From CALVNN01 sp964393975 (GTDB lineage Bacteria; Bacillota; Clostridia; Christensenellales; UBA1242), in the NCBI GenBank assembly GCA_964393975.1, contig CAYMVO010000008.1, forward strand, positions 1 to 53,542: a stretch of DNA of 53,542 nucleotides, given 5' to 3'. Made by a program: the position numbers and the translations under genes. Positions 30,820 through 40,600 of the stretch are shown piece by piece. Every line of letters begins with the position of its first letter. Positions within the stretch are counted from its first letter, which is position 1. The notes under the pieces are model-generated. The model was given only the letters and a program-made list of their open reading frames with translations, made no database searches and was not told the origin of the DNA.

Positions 30820-31506
30820 ATGAATAAAAGTCTAAAAAGAAGTAAGACATTATTTTTATCTATAGGATTAATTGTTTTATCTCTTATAATTATTACAGCT
30901 TCTTCGTTTGCTTATTTTACAGATAAAACTAGCAATAATAACACTTTATCATTTGGTAAGATAGATTTGAATAATACACCAACTGTGACATCAAATGTTT
31001 CACTTAATGATAAAGTGCCAGGTGACCAGATAGAGTGGGATATCAAGTTTCAAAAAGAGATAGCGAGCGAGGCTATGTATGTTAGAATAACTATGAAGTT
31101 CGTAGCACCTAATGACGCGAGCGAGACTATAAAGAGTTTGGTAAGTGCTTGGAATACTAGCGCGAGTAAGACAGCTAACTTTACCCCAGTAACTGATACT
31201 AATAAGGCTTATACATTGGTAGCTGGCTCTGGCGAGGGTGATGTGTACTACTTAGTTAATGAGACTGATACTGCGAACCTTTATAAGGTAGAAACAAACG
31301 ACCAAATAGTTGTGAGTGGTACCTACACTATCCCTACTACTATAACTCAAACGATTGGCTCAGAAGATCGTACTGATGTATCACCATACATGGGAAGTAT
31401 TAGCTTAGAGATAACTATCCAAGCTATCCAAGCAGATAATGTGAATGAAAAAGTGGAAACTACTAAGACCGCGTTTAACACATATTTCCCTACTGCTAAA
31501 GCATAA
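30820..31506 (+). CDS. SipW-dependent-type secreted protein (TasA/camelysin-like)
   Basis: This 228-residue exported protein has a basic N-terminus, a hydrophobic core (about residues 11-30) and a SipW-type boundary SSFAYFTDKTSNNNTLSFGKI. A beta-rich domain of about 190 residues follows, typical of TasA/camelysin family members: VSLNDKVPGDQIEWDIKFQKE, then YVRITMKF. TasA-like proteins assemble into extracellular fibres or are surface proteases/anchors. There is no sortase motif. It is the second such gene in the window (the other is at 13711-14931), but the two share only the signal and the overall plan. The ribosome binding site is AAGGAGA. Confidence 0.8.
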   Translation: MNKSLKRSKTLFLSIGLIVLSLIIITASSFAYFTDKTSNNNTLSFGKIDLNNTPTVTSNVSLNDKVPGDQIEWDIKFQKEIASEAMYVRITMKFVAPNDASETIKSLVSAWNTSASKTANFTPVTDTNKAYTLVAGSGEGDVYYLVNETDTANLYKVETNDQIVVSGTYTIPTTITQTIGSEDRTDVSPYMGSISLEITIQAIQADNVNEKVETTKTAFNTYFPTAKA

Positions 31507-31548
31507 AGACGCAAACTACGTTTGATATAGATAGAGACAAATAAATAT

Positions 31549-31608
31549 AAATCACGCGAATATAGGGTGGCTAAAGGTAGTCACCGGATAAAGAGTCGCG
31601 TGATTTTT
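31549..31608 (+). terminator. terminator of the SipW-type gene
   Basis: A perfect 11-bp outer stem (31549-31559 with 31596-31606) encloses a second hairpin (GGTGGCT/AGTCACC) and ends in T. Confidence 0.85.
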
Positions 31609-31625
31609 CTATGCACATAGAGGAC

Positions 31626-32558
31626 TTACACTGATATATTTGTGATGATGCCATTTTGGATGGTAAATGAAAAGGTCTTTGTGGTGAAGTAGTTATTTGT
31701 ATCTCTATAGACGAGTGTCACGGCGTTGGTGGTGGCGTAATCTTTTGGGACGCTTATTTGTACAAAATCACCAAAAAATAATCGTAAGTGCCCTTTTTGC
31801 AGTGATTTTTTTAAGTTTTCATCTAGATAAGAGATCGCCTCTTTATAATCACCCACTAAAACATTTTGCAAGAAAGCGTATGGTATGACATATTCGTTTG
31901 TGTATCTTTTGGTGTCTTTTTTTGCGATATATGTTTCTTTGCGCTCTAGTGATATGGCGTCAAAAACATTTACTCGTATATGTTTAGCGTAGGTGTTTAG
32001 GTGGGTGATTATTTTTAGTTCATTATCCATTTTGATATAGTCGGCGTTAGAAAATTCTAATATCGTATCATTATTTATCAAGCAAATGTTTTTATGCGAT
32101 TTGGTCGGAGAATATAAAATAGTAGTATTTTTTTGCGTGTCGGTGGAGGCAAAAGGATATGTGCTTTGTAAGGGTTTGGTGGAGATGATTTTAGAGTTCT
32201 CTATTATTTTGAGCGTGTTGTTTTCTACCAAAAGCAACTGATTTGTAGCAAGTGGGTTTGGTAGCGTCGAGGCGATGAGGGGTTTGTTTAGTAGTATGAT
32301 TTCATAGGTGCTATTTTGGTGGTTTATTATATTCGCTAATTTGTTTGGGAGTAAGGTGTTTGCTTTTATTGTAAATTTGGTAGTAAAATCATTATTTTTG
32401 CATTGATTATCATTTATTGTGTTTACTGTGATGTAAAAGCAGTCTATCGCATCTAATGTTACATTTATCTTTTTATTGTCATCATATACATATTTTTTGT
32501 CATTATTGATAGTGATTACGGCGGGGTTTATGCAAGATATTATGAGATGAAGTTTCAT
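31626..32558 (-). CDS. hypothetical protein, probably cytosolic
   Basis: This 310-residue protein is one I do not recognise. It has no signal peptide or transmembrane helix. It appears beta-rich throughout, with many short alternating hydrophobic strands (LHLIISCINPAVITIN, FYITVNTIN, TYEIILLNKPLIAS) and few helices apart from DYKEAISYLDENLKKSLQKG near residue 245. It could be a beta-propeller or beta-sandwich scaffold. A good AAGGAG site precedes the ATG. It is convergent with the SipW-type gene and divergent from the RsfA-like gene, but I have no evidence of a functional link. Confidence 0.65.
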   Translation of the reverse strand: MKLHLIISCINPAVITINNDKKYVYDDNKKINVTLDAIDCFYITVNTINDNQCKNNDFTTKFTIKANTLLPNKLANIINHQNSTYEIILLNKPLIASTLPNPLATNQLLLVENNTLKIIENSKIISTKPLQSTYPFASTDTQKNTTILYSPTKSHKNICLINNDTILEFSNADYIKMDNELKIITHLNTYAKHIRVNVFDAISLERKETYIAKKDTKRYTNEYVIPYAFLQNVLVGDYKEAISYLDENLKKSLQKGHLRLFFGDFVQISVPKDYATTNAVTLVYRDTNNYFTTKTFSFTIQNGIITNISV

Positions 32559-32671
32559 ATTTTCTCCTTTTGAAATAATGTATGATTGTATGGTAGTATA
32601 AATTACAAATAATTGAATATATTATTTAACTTTGGGAATAATTTATCTAATTAAATTATAAAGGTGATTAT

Positions 32672-33427
32672 ATGAATAAATATGATAGAATAAAACAATT
32701 ATTTACATTAGTAAAAGAAGGTGGTAGTCTTGCAAGCATATTTAAAAAATTATCATTAAAGTGGGGATTGAGTGAAAATAGTATTAGAAACTTTTACTAC
32801 ACAGAATACAAAAATTTAATGGATAAAGATTATGCTAATAAAGTCGGTGTGAGTATTGAGGGGATCAAAAAACTAACATTTAATACATTTGCCACCGATG
32901 ATAAGGAGTCTTTGATAAAAAGCGTACTCGAAGCATCCGCCAATGGAGAGTCGGTCAGAGCGACTTGTTTGAGACTTAGTGGCGGTGACGCTAATAAAAT
33001 GATAAGATTACAAAATAAGTATCGCAGTACTATGAAGAATGAACCTGAGTTTGTGCAAGAGGTTGTGAAAAAATACAATATTAAAACCACTGATAACAAA
33101 GAAAATGTTTTGACTATTAGGCGCAAAGCAAGACTTAGTGATAGCGACATCAATAGTTTATTTATGGGACTCGTTAGACTAATAAAAAATAATAGTATTA
33201 GCGAAGTGAGTGAGGTACTCAAAAAGGAATGTAATATTGCACATAAAAACTTAAATGAAACAAGAGCGGAACTGAAACTAGTGGTGCATAAATTAGAAGA
33301 AGAAAAACGCAAAAATAAAAAACTTCAAAGCGAAATAGATGTTCTTATGGACAACTCAAAAATGGAAGAGTTTAGAAAATATCTAAGCGCATTAAAAATA
33401 AATGTGAAAAATGAAAATCAAGACTAA
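32672..33427 (+). CDS. putative DNA-binding protein, RsfA-like repeats plus coiled coil
   Basis: This 251-residue protein has two similar N-terminal helical units. One is near residues 5-48 (GGSLASIFKKLSLKWGLSEN then SIRNFYYTEYK), the other near 80-125 (NGESVRATCLRLSGGDANKM). The first resembles the Myb/SANT-like repeat of RsfA-type prespore regulators found in spore formers, where SVRNYYY is the recognition segment. Residues about 190-230 form a charged coiled coil. By inference it is a transcription factor, possibly sporulation-linked given yabPQ in the window. The ribosome binding site is AAGGTGA. A terminator follows. Confidence 0.55.
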   Translation: MNKYDRIKQLFTLVKEGGSLASIFKKLSLKWGLSENSIRNFYYTEYKNLMDKDYANKVGVSIEGIKKLTFNTFATDDKESLIKSVLEASANGESVRATCLRLSGGDANKMIRLQNKYRSTMKNEPEFVQEVVKKYNIKTTDNKENVLTIRRKARLSDSDINSLFMGLVRLIKNNSISEVSEVLKKECNIAHKNLNETRAELKLVVHKLEEEKRKNKKLQSEIDVLMDNSKMEEFRKYLSALKINVKNENQD

Positions 33428-33442
33428 TTTATCCTTTTTTAG

Positions 33443-33477
33443 CAAATCGTTATATAATATAAAGCGGTTTGTTTTTT
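33443..33477 (+). terminator. terminator after the RsfA-like gene
   Basis: CAAATCGTT at 33443-33451 pairs AAGCGGTTTG at 33463-33471 with two G-U pairs, followed by six T. Confidence 0.65.
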
Positions 33478-33524
33478 GTTTGGGTTTTCTAAGAGAATAT
33501 GATTTTAATAGCATAGGAGTCTAC

Positions 33525-33612
33525 TTAACGCTGTCGCACCCGAACCGCTTTTGCGTTTCTTTGCGCTGGTATCGACACATAAAAAATTCTGCGACTTTTT
33601 TGGGCTCAATAG
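33525..33612 (+). repeat. dispersed intergenic repeat, copy I
   Basis: TCGCACCCGAACCGC, then TGCGCTGGT at 33562-33570, ATCGACACATAAAAAATT, then CTTTTTTGGGCTCAATAG. It is the closest match to the inverted copy B near 9400, and the same module order recurs in A, E and J. Confidence 0.65.
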
Positions 33613-33660
33613 ACATTGTTTAGAGCTGTTTTATAGGGGTGAAAATTTTTGTTTTATATA

Positions 33661-33689
33661 TTGAAACGCTTGCATATATATGTTATAAT
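33661..33689 (+). promoter_or_regulatory. promoter of the HAD phosphatase gene
   Basis: TTGAAA at 33661-33666, a 17-bp spacer and TATAAT at 33684-33689, with TGT before the -10. Confidence 0.75.
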
Positions 33690-33719
33690 GTATTTAATTA
33701 ACGATATTAGGGGTGTTGT

Positions 33720-34535
33720 ATGGAAAAATTAGCGTTTATGTATGATTTTGATGAAACATTAAGTCCTTGTGAGGAGCAGTATAAAGATCTTTTGAAATTT
33801 TTAGGGCAAGACGGTGATGTGTTTTGGGAACGTAACATTGAAGAGTGTTTAGCGGAAAATATGGATATGGTGCTCGGGTATACTAAAAATTATATAGACG
33901 TCGCGAAAAGAAACGGTAGACCGCTCACGAAACCGCTACTCAATAGTATGGGAAAGAACATAAAGTTTTTTAATGGTGTTGAGGGGTGGTTTGATAGGAT
34001 AAACGAGTACGGAAAGAGTAAAGGATTTATCATTGAACATTATTTGATTAGCTGTGGTATCAAGGAGATTATTGAGGGCTCTAAGATTGCGAGTAAGTTA
34101 AATAGGATATTTGCAAATTGTTATGCTTATAATGAACGAGGCGAGGCGTATTGGTTGTCGCAAATCGTGAATTATACTCTAAAGACGCAATACATTTTTA
34201 GGGTAAAGAAAAATTTATTAGATGATTTGACCGATATTAAAAAGATAAATGACAAGCAAAAAAAGGAAGAGCAATTACCTATTAATAATATGTTTTACTT
34301 TGGCGATGGTGATACCGATATACCGTGTATGATTTTGGTAAAGGAAAATGGCGGTCATAGTATAGCAGTGTATAATAAGGAGTTACCAAAAAAGCGAGAG
34401 AGTGCGCTAAAGATTTTGGCGGATGGTAGAGTCAATGCGTCACTTGAGGCTGATTATAGCGAGGGCTCTGAGATAGATTTGTATGTAAAAAGCGTGATAG
34501 ATAAATTGGCAAAACAATCAAAAAGAAATAAATAA
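33720..34535 (+). CDS. HAD-superfamily phosphatase
   Basis: This 271-residue cytosolic hydrolase has motif I YDFDETL (nucleophile Asp9, general acid Asp11), motif II Ser in LISCGIK, and motif IV GDGDTD at 195-200. A helical cap sits between motifs I and II. The fold fits small-molecule phosphatases such as phosphoserine phosphatase-like enzymes, but the substrate cannot be told from sequence. GGGGTG precedes the ATG. Its terminator overlaps the addB promoter, so it is probably transcribed separately from addB. Confidence 0.85.
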   Translation: MEKLAFMYDFDETLSPCEEQYKDLLKFLGQDGDVFWERNIEECLAENMDMVLGYTKNYIDVAKRNGRPLTKPLLNSMGKNIKFFNGVEGWFDRINEYGKSKGFIIEHYLISCGIKEIIEGSKIASKLNRIFANCYAYNERGEAYWLSQIVNYTLKTQYIFRVKKNLLDDLTDIKKINDKQKKEEQLPINNMFYFGDGDTDIPCMILVKENGGHSIAVYNKELPKKRESALKILADGRVNASLEADYSEGSEIDLYVKSVIDKLAKQSKRNK

Positions 34536-34553
34536 ATAATAAAAAGTAAAATT

Positions 34554-34587
34554 GGTAAATTATTTTAATTGAATTTACCTTTTTTTT
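34554..34587 (+). terminator. terminator of the HAD gene, overlapping the addB promoter
   Basis: GGTAAATT at 34554-34561 and AATTTACC at 34572-34579 form a perfect 8-bp stem followed by eight T. The 3' side contains the addB -35 box. Confidence 0.8.
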
Positions 34588-34597
34588 ATGATAAAAT
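34569..34597 (+). promoter_or_regulatory. promoter of addBA
   Basis: TTGAAT at 34569-34574, a 17-bp spacer and TAAAAT at 34592-34597, with TGA before the -10 (extended). Confidence 0.65.
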
Positions 34598-34619
34598 ACC
34601 TTTAAGGTTGGTGCGAAGG

Positions 34620-37600
34620 ATGAAGTCAAAAATTTTTTATGGTAACTATCAATATGGTGTAAATAAAGCACTTTTTAATGAAGTGAAAAATAATTATGAT
34701 ATATTTAAAAAACATATAATCATTGTTCCCGAAAAATACACGCTTAGTGCGGAGACTATGCTACTAGATACGTTAGAGAAAAAAGCTACTTTTAAGTGTG
34801 AGGTTTTTTCTATAAATAGACTAGCGATGTTTTTGGGTTTGAGTCAAGATGTTAGCAAGCAAGAAGGGATATTGATTGTTTATAGACTCATATATGAAAA
34901 TGATGACAAATTGACTTTTTTTAAGCTGAATGAGGGGAGGTTAGGTTTTGCTGAGGAGATTTACGAATCAATAATGCAGTTTAAAAGTAGTTTGGTAAGC
35001 CCTAATGAATTGAGTACTAAAGATACTGGATTATTAAAGGCAAAATTAAATGATATCCGCGTGATTTATGAGGCTTATGAAAAGTATTTAAATGATAACA
35101 ATCTTAGTGACGGAAGTCATAAAATCAATGCTTTAGTGAGGGAAATAAAGACTAATAAATATTTTGATGAAAGCGCTATTTATTTTGTTGGGTTTGATAG
35201 TATGACTGCGCTAAACCTAAGTATTTTACACGAGTTTAAGTTGCGTAGGCTACCACTATTTTTGGGGGCGGTGAAATGTGAGAATACACCAAATGAGCAT
35301 ATCTACCTCAATGATGTTTATGAGGTCTATAAAAATTTGCTTTTAGATATTGATTTTGATGAAGTCTTTGTACCAGATGACTTAAACCCAACGTTTAAGC
35401 ATTTATTAAATACTTGTTTTGCGTATACACCTAATAGCGTGAATATAGGGGATGAGATCACCCTTTTACAGTGTAGCGATTCCAAAGCTGAAGTGATGAG
35501 ATTAAAACGGGAAATACATACATTGCAAATGCAAGGCGTGAGACTTGCCGATATAAATGTTTTGGTTAGTGATATGGAAAAATATTCCGACCTTATCAAA
35601 AAGAATTTGACTGATATTGCGTGCTTTTTTGATACTACCGCTAGACTGGATAATAGCGAGATTGCGAGGTTTTTGCTCGCTATACTTGAGGGCGTTTTGT
35701 ATGGTCTTGATTATGATGATTGGTTTAAAATAGTAAACAATTATTATATAGGACTAGATGAGGAGCAGATCTTGAAGCTTAACAATTATATTTATACATT
35801 TAGACCTAATGGCATAAAGTGGCTAAAAGAGTTTGAGTGTTTGCAATTTGATAGATTAAATGATGTGATTTTGCGAATAAAAAATTGCGCGTGTGCGGAA
35901 GATTATATAGATGTCTTAAAGTTTATTATGATCCAATTTGAGATGGAAGAAAAGACTTTGAGTCTTGTAAATCTAAAAGAAGATTTATTGGTGCAAAAGG
36001 TACTTAAAAAATCTTATCAAGTAATAGTATCTATGTTGGATGTTTTGCAAAAGGTTTGCTATGGATTAAAAGTCTCTCTTAGTGACTTTATTCGTATCTT
36101 TAAAAATAGTTTAAAACAAGCTAACGTGAGTCTTGTGCCACTTAGTACGGATGCGGTGTATATTGGTGATATGTCTTCATATTTTAGCAAGAAGAAGGTT
36201 ATGATAGTTTTGGGTGCCTCGTTAGGTAACCTTCCTAGTCAAAAGAGTGATTGTGGAGTGCTGACCGATAGGGAATTGGATAATATAGATAGCAGATATA
36301 AGATTGAGCCTAAAATCAGTGATTTAAATAGTCTTTCTAGACTCAAACTTCTTCAAAATCTTGTCTTGTGTGATAAATTAATCGTGATGTATCCTAATCT
36401 AAGTGGTGATAATGTTAGTAAACCAAGTAGCGTTATGGACAGTCTGTCGTCGTGTTTCGTAAAAGGAGGGGAGCGTTTGTGTATTATAAATGACGATGTG
36501 GAAGATTTAGATTTATCACCTAAGGCATTGGCGGAAAGTTTGGATGATATGGATGGCGTTTTGGAGTATTATTTAAATGATGCAAACACCAAATATAAAT
36601 CAACACTAGAGTGTTTTTTAAATGAAAAAGAAGTGAAGCTCCCCAAAAGCGTAGCACGGGTGGATACTATAAAAGAAGAATGTTTTTTTGGAAAAGGGTA
36701 CACGAGTATAAGCGAAATAACGGAGTATTTTGGATGCCCATATAAGCATTTTTTAAATCGTGGACTAAGATTAAAAGTGCGGGAACCTATTGAGCTTAGG
36801 AGTATTGATATTGGTAACATCTTGCATAAAATCGCCGAAGTTTTTTGTAAGTATGGTGGAGACAAACGTGGTGTGTTAAAAAAGGTATTATCAAGTGAAG
36901 AATATAGTGACGTGCTAAAAAGGACAAGTCCTATAGTGTTAAAGGGGTTAAAGAATGAAGCTATTAGATTAATGACCGCTATAGAAAATTATATGGAAAA
37001 TAGTGATTTTGTGCCGACTTATTTTGAATACGCTTTTCAAAATAAAGAACTAACTCTTAGTACAAAATATGGTGATATGAAAGTCGTAGGTAAGGTAGAT
37101 AGAGTGGATGTTTCGGGAGATAGGTTTTTGATAATAGATTACAAAACTAGTAATAAGACTCTTGATGGCAAGGGGGTGTATTATGGTGGTAAGTTGCAAT
37201 TGCCTTTTTACTCATATTATTATGCAAAATTATTTGGTAAACGCCCTGCTGGTTTTGCGTATTTTCCTATTGTGGATAGTTTTGAGACTGATAAAAAGAT
37301 GAATTACAGGATGAATGGCGTGTTTATTAATGATGCCGATGTGCTTAGTAGATTGGATAGAAAACTAAGTTTGACTGAAACAAATGAGAGTAAATATTTT
37401 AATATTAATGTGAAGGCATACAAGAATGGCAAAATTACATTTAGTAGTTGTATGGATGACGCTGTTTTAAATGCTTTGTGTGAGTATGCGTACAAAGCGT
37501 GCGTGAAAGCGGTGGAAGAGATGAAAGAAGGGTGTATAGCGGTGAGTCCTAATATTGACGATAATGTGTGTGACTATTGTGAGTTTAAGGGGATTTGTAA

Positions 37601-37691
37601 ACGCGATTTAGCGGTCAAAGAGCGAGGTGAGAGTAGTGTTAGTTTTGCTGAGATTTGCGATAACCTAAAAGGAGGTAAAAATGAGCTTTAA
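34620..37691 (+). CDS. addB: AddB subunit of the AddAB helicase-nuclease
   Basis: AddB has about 1023 residues. With AddA it resects double-strand breaks and recognises Chi-type sequences for RecA loading. The C-terminal PD-(D/E)XK nuclease has FLIIDYKTSN near 838-847. The iron-sulphur cysteines are present: one near 705 (YFGCPYKHFL) and three near 983-992 (CDYCEFKGIC). The N-terminal Walker A of typical AddB (GRxGSGKT) is degenerate here: the first residues read IFYGNYQYGVNKALF with no GK(S/T). The frame opens upstream, but that region is the promoter. I start at the ATG at 34620, with GAAGG directly before it and AAGG 13 nt upstream. It overlaps addA by 11 bp. Confidence 0.93.
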   Translation: MKSKIFYGNYQYGVNKALFNEVKNNYDIFKKHIIIVPEKYTLSAETMLLDTLEKKATFKCEVFSINRLAMFLGLSQDVSKQEGILIVYRLIYENDDKLTFFKLNEGRLGFAEEIYESIMQFKSSLVSPNELSTKDTGLLKAKLNDIRVIYEAYEKYLNDNNLSDGSHKINALVREIKTNKYFDESAIYFVGFDSMTALNLSILHEFKLRRLPLFLGAVKCENTPNEHIYLNDVYEVYKNLLLDIDFDEVFVPDDLNPTFKHLLNTCFAYTPNSVNIGDEITLLQCSDSKAEVMRLKREIHTLQMQGVRLADINVLVSDMEKYSDLIKKNLTDIACFFDTTARLDNSEIARFLLAILEGVLYGLDYDDWFKIVNNYYIGLDEEQILKLNNYIYTFRPNGIKWLKEFECLQFDRLNDVILRIKNCACAEDYIDVLKFIMIQFEMEEKTLSLVNLKEDLLVQKVLKKSYQVIVSMLDVLQKVCYGLKVSLSDFIRIFKNSLKQANVSLVPLSTDAVYIGDMSSYFSKKKVMIVLGASLGNLPSQKSDCGVLTDRELDNIDSRYKIEPKISDLNSLSRLKLLQNLVLCDKLIVMYPNLSGDNVSKPSSVMDSLSSCFVKGGERLCIINDDVEDLDLSPKALAESLDDMDGVLEYYLNDANTKYKSTLECFLNEKEVKLPKSVARVDTIKEECFFGKGYTSISEITEYFGCPYKHFLNRGLRLKVREPIELRSIDIGNILHKIAEVFCKYGGDKRGVLKKVLSSEEYSDVLKRTSPIVLKGLKNEAIRLMTAIENYMENSDFVPTYFEYAFQNKELTLSTKYGDMKVVGKVDRVDVSGDRFLIIDYKTSNKTLDGKGVYYGGKLQLPFYSYYYAKLFGKRPAGFAYFPIVDSFETDKKMNYRMNGVFINDADVLSRLDRKLSLTETNESKYFNINVKAYKNGKITFSSCMDDAVLNALCEYAYKACVKAVEEMKEGCIAVSPNIDDNVCDYCEFKGICKRDLAVKERGESSVSFAEICDNLKGGKNEL

Positions 37692-40600
37692 TCCGACAGA
37701 AAATCAAGAGAAAGTTTTAAATACTGAAGGTGTTAATCAAATAGTTTCGGCGTCTGCCGGTAGTGGCAAAACGACCGTTATGGTAGAACTTATAATAAAA
37801 AGAATAATGCAAAAAAAGTTAGATTTGGATAAGGTGCTACTAATCACGTTTACTAATTCCGCAACTAATGATATGAAACTAAAATTAGCAAGTAAATTAC
37901 AAGATGCAATAAAACAAAATCCTAGTACATATCTAAAAAAACAATTTGATAAAATATCCACTTGCAAGATCTCTACAATCGATAAGTTTTGCCAAGATAT
38001 AGTAAAACAATATTTTTATGTGGTTGATATTTCTCCTAATTTTAATGTATTAACAAAAGAGGATATGAAACTTATTAGAGATAAAGCGTTTGATAAGGTG
38101 ATGAAAAAGCATATTGAAGATAATAACACCGATGTGTTAAATTTAGCATTAATGCTTTTGCAAAGGCGTAGTCAAGATGCTTTAAAAGAATTAGTTTATA
38201 ATGCTTATGATTTTATGCGTGTGCAAGGGGATGAAAAAGAGTTTGCTAAGAACGCTATGGGGTTATTTACATTACCAATAGAGGATAATAAAGTTTTTAA
38301 ATATTATGAGTGCGAGTTTGAAAAAACGACAAAGAGTTTATGTGATAGACTTACCAAAATAAAAGACTCTCTTTTTGGTGCTAATAGGGATATTGATGCG
38401 TTTATTGATGAGGTGGTAACGAAAGCTGGTTCATATAGGAGCGTACTTGAGATTGATAGTGTGTGTTTAGGATTTTCAGTGCCGAATTTTAAAGATTTTA
38501 AAGAAGAAAAAGCAAAGATAAAATCGGCGGTTGATGACTATAAAGAAGATGTGAAATCGTATGCGGAAGATTTGGGGATATTAGGATATAATAATTACAA
38601 TATGGAAGATGTGATTAAGTCGGTCGGTGGTATGGTGGAGACTCTTATCAGTTTTACTTTTGAGTTTGAGAAAGAATATATAAATCTAAAGCGTGAAAAC
38701 AATTCGTATGAGTTTAATGACATAGAACATTTTGCAATGCAAATATTGGAGAACGAAGATATTGTTGATGCTGTGTCGCAGGGTATAGATCAAATATTTG
38801 TGGATGAATATCAGGATGTGAATGAATTGCAAGATGCTATTGTGGGTAAAGTGGCGCGTAAGGATAATTTGTTTATGGTGGGGGATATGAAACAAAGTAT
38901 CTATGGGTTTAGGTTGTGTGCACCTTACATATTTATAAATAAATTTTACTTATACCTCAATGGCGGTGGCGGACAGGCGCATATTTTGAATGAAAATTTT
39001 AGATCTAATCCTAAAATATTGGGGTTTGTAAATGATATATTTAATATCGCAATGACTAGAGATAATGGCGGTATTGATTATGTTAATGATGGCGCGTTTA
39101 ATATTACTAGTAGTGAGTCTAATGAAGTTTTATGTCCTATTAATATTCACCTTATAGATAAAAACAAAGAGGAAAATGTTTCGCTTGCTAGTGTGTATAG
39201 CGTAAGAGATACCCATAGAGATAAAAGCAAACAAGCGTTTGAACAAGAGGGGGATGAGATACTTAGCATTATATATAATCTACTCGGCAGTGAAATATAT
39301 GATAAAGAAACTAAATCATTGAGAAAAACAAGATATAAGGATATTGCTATTTTGTTTAGAAATAGGGGAAAGTTGTATAATTATCTTTTAACAAAGTTGA
39401 GTCGATTAGGTGTGCCTACTAGTATTGATTTTAAGGTGAATATATTTGACTCTTTTATTGCAAGATTTTTGAATAGTGTTTTAAAGTTGGTCTTATGCGT
39501 TAACGATGATATTAGTTTGGCGACCGTTATGAAATTTGATGGCTTTGGATTTAATGAAGAGGAACTTTTGGAGATTAGAAAAGCTTCTAATAGTGAGTTT
39601 TTTTATGAGGCGGTATTAAATTATAATGGCGATTTGAGACCTCGTATTAATGCTATGTTGGTGTTTATAAGTGAATTGAAAAATAAATCTATATATTCAA
39701 AAGTTACAGATTTGCTAGAAGAGATTTCCAAAAAGGTTGATATAAAAAAAGTGCTTTTGTCTAAGCCTTTTGGAATGAATTTATTAGCATCGTATGAGCG
39801 TTTTATGTCTTATGTGGGTGGATTAAAGTACAATGATAACTTGGTCGATTATCTTTTATATGTTCAAAAACTCAATGAGGATAAATCCGCTGATGTGACT
39901 TTGGGCGGGGGTGATGCAGTGACAATGATGACCATTCATAGCAGTAAAGGATTGGAGTTTCCGATTGTTATTTTGGCGGATGCGGGTGAGCAGTTTAGAA
40001 ACACTATCAAGCGTAGTCCAATAGTTTATCATAGAGAGGGTGTAGGAACATATTTTTATGATTTGGGCAATAATTTTAAAATGCCGACTCCTATGTATAA
40101 TTATCTTGCAAGGTTAAAGCGTATTGATGAGGTGAATGAGGAACTTAGATTGCTTTATGTTGCACTCACTAGACCTAAGAACATTTTATATATTACCGCT
40201 TGCGTCAATATGGAGACTATTGGTGAGAAGCGAAGCAAAAACAATTATATTGGATATATTTTAAATGGAGTGGATGATTTAAAGTTTAACACTTTTATGA
40301 CACAAGGTTTATATCAAGATAAAGATATGAGGATAGTGATGGGGGTAGGAAAAGAAGTCGCCGAGGTTGAAAAAACTACTCAAAAAGTTAATTTTGCAGT
40401 GCTTAAAGCGCTAGATGAGAGGATTGCGTTTAAATATACGCATCCTAGCAATATTAGTTATAAGTTGTCAGTGACGGAATTGTCTAGTCAGGAGTCCCCT
40501 CATACATATACATCACAAGTAAACAAATTAGTGGTTAGTGAAGATGAAATGGAACTGAGTGGTTTGGGCACTTTGTATCATAAAGTTTTGGAATTAGTTG

